DNA of 13,051 bases from Mageeibacillus sp. UBA1255 (GTDB lineage Bacteria; Bacillota; Clostridia; UBA1212; UBA1255): positions 10,530 through 23,580 of the forward strand of contig DBVV01000124.1 of assembly GCA_002308795.1 (NCBI GenBank), given 5' to 3'. Below are positions 13,047 through 13,051 of the stretch, in pieces. Each line of letters begins with the position of its first letter. Within the stretch, counting starts at the first letter, position 1. The notes below the pieces were generated by a model that had not been told where the DNA came from, searched no databases, and saw only the letters and a list, made by a program, of their open reading frames with translations. The translations under genes were made by a program, and so were the position numbers.

Positions 13047-13051
13047 GCGAA

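Overview
The window looks like a chromosomal segment of a member of the Bacillota, most likely class Clostridia. The evidence is a DnaD-domain protein next to a DnaC/DnaI-type helicase loader, a Gram-positive split tyrosine-kinase module (separate membrane modulator and cytoplasmic kinase) with a PHP-type phosphatase, a class B sortase, and purine-rich Shine-Dalgarno sites with ATG, GTG and TTG starts. Base composition looks moderate. I cannot name a genus. No rRNA, tRNA, CRISPR array, insertion sequence or prophage gene is visible.

Layout. (1) Positions 1-237 hold the 3' end of upp (uracil salvage). Its only convincing intrinsic terminator (373-418) lies inside the next gene, a convergent minus-strand gene of unknown function (281-964). 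(2) Positions 965-1187 are a divergent, AT-rich regulatory region. It has a good minus-strand promoter, a weaker plus-strand promoter and two inverted repeats. (3) A long co-directional run starts at 1188: Wzz/CpsC-type membrane modulator, CpsD-type BY-kinase, CpsB/YwqE-type PHP phosphatase, a membrane-anchored choice-of-anchor-A plus leucine-rich-repeat protein, a class B sortase, a DnaD-domain protein, a DnaC/DnaI-type AAA+ helicase loader, and transcription terminator Rho with a long charged insert. Apart from a 102-base structured gap between modulator and kinase, these genes are separated by 33 bases or fewer, or overlap. They could form one operon of about 8.9 kb. (4) A 101-base gap follows, then trkA and trkH, the regulatory and pore subunits of a Trk potassium uptake system.

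How the genes may work together. The first five genes of the run look like a cell-surface module: a reversible tyrosine-phosphorylation switch, an extracellular LRR protein and a sortase. No glycosyltransferase, flippase or polymerase gene is seen here, although such switches usually sit at the head of capsule or exopolysaccharide clusters. The same transcript appears to run on into helicase loading and transcription termination.

The most unusual signals are four. The modulator and the kinase share a YGYGHRP motif in their C-terminal tails, and their DNA differs only at third codon positions. The phosphorylation module is apparently uncoupled from polysaccharide genes. The upp terminator is buried in a convergent gene. 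The anchor-A/LRR protein has an N-terminal membrane anchor and no sorting signal, although it lies next to a sortase gene.
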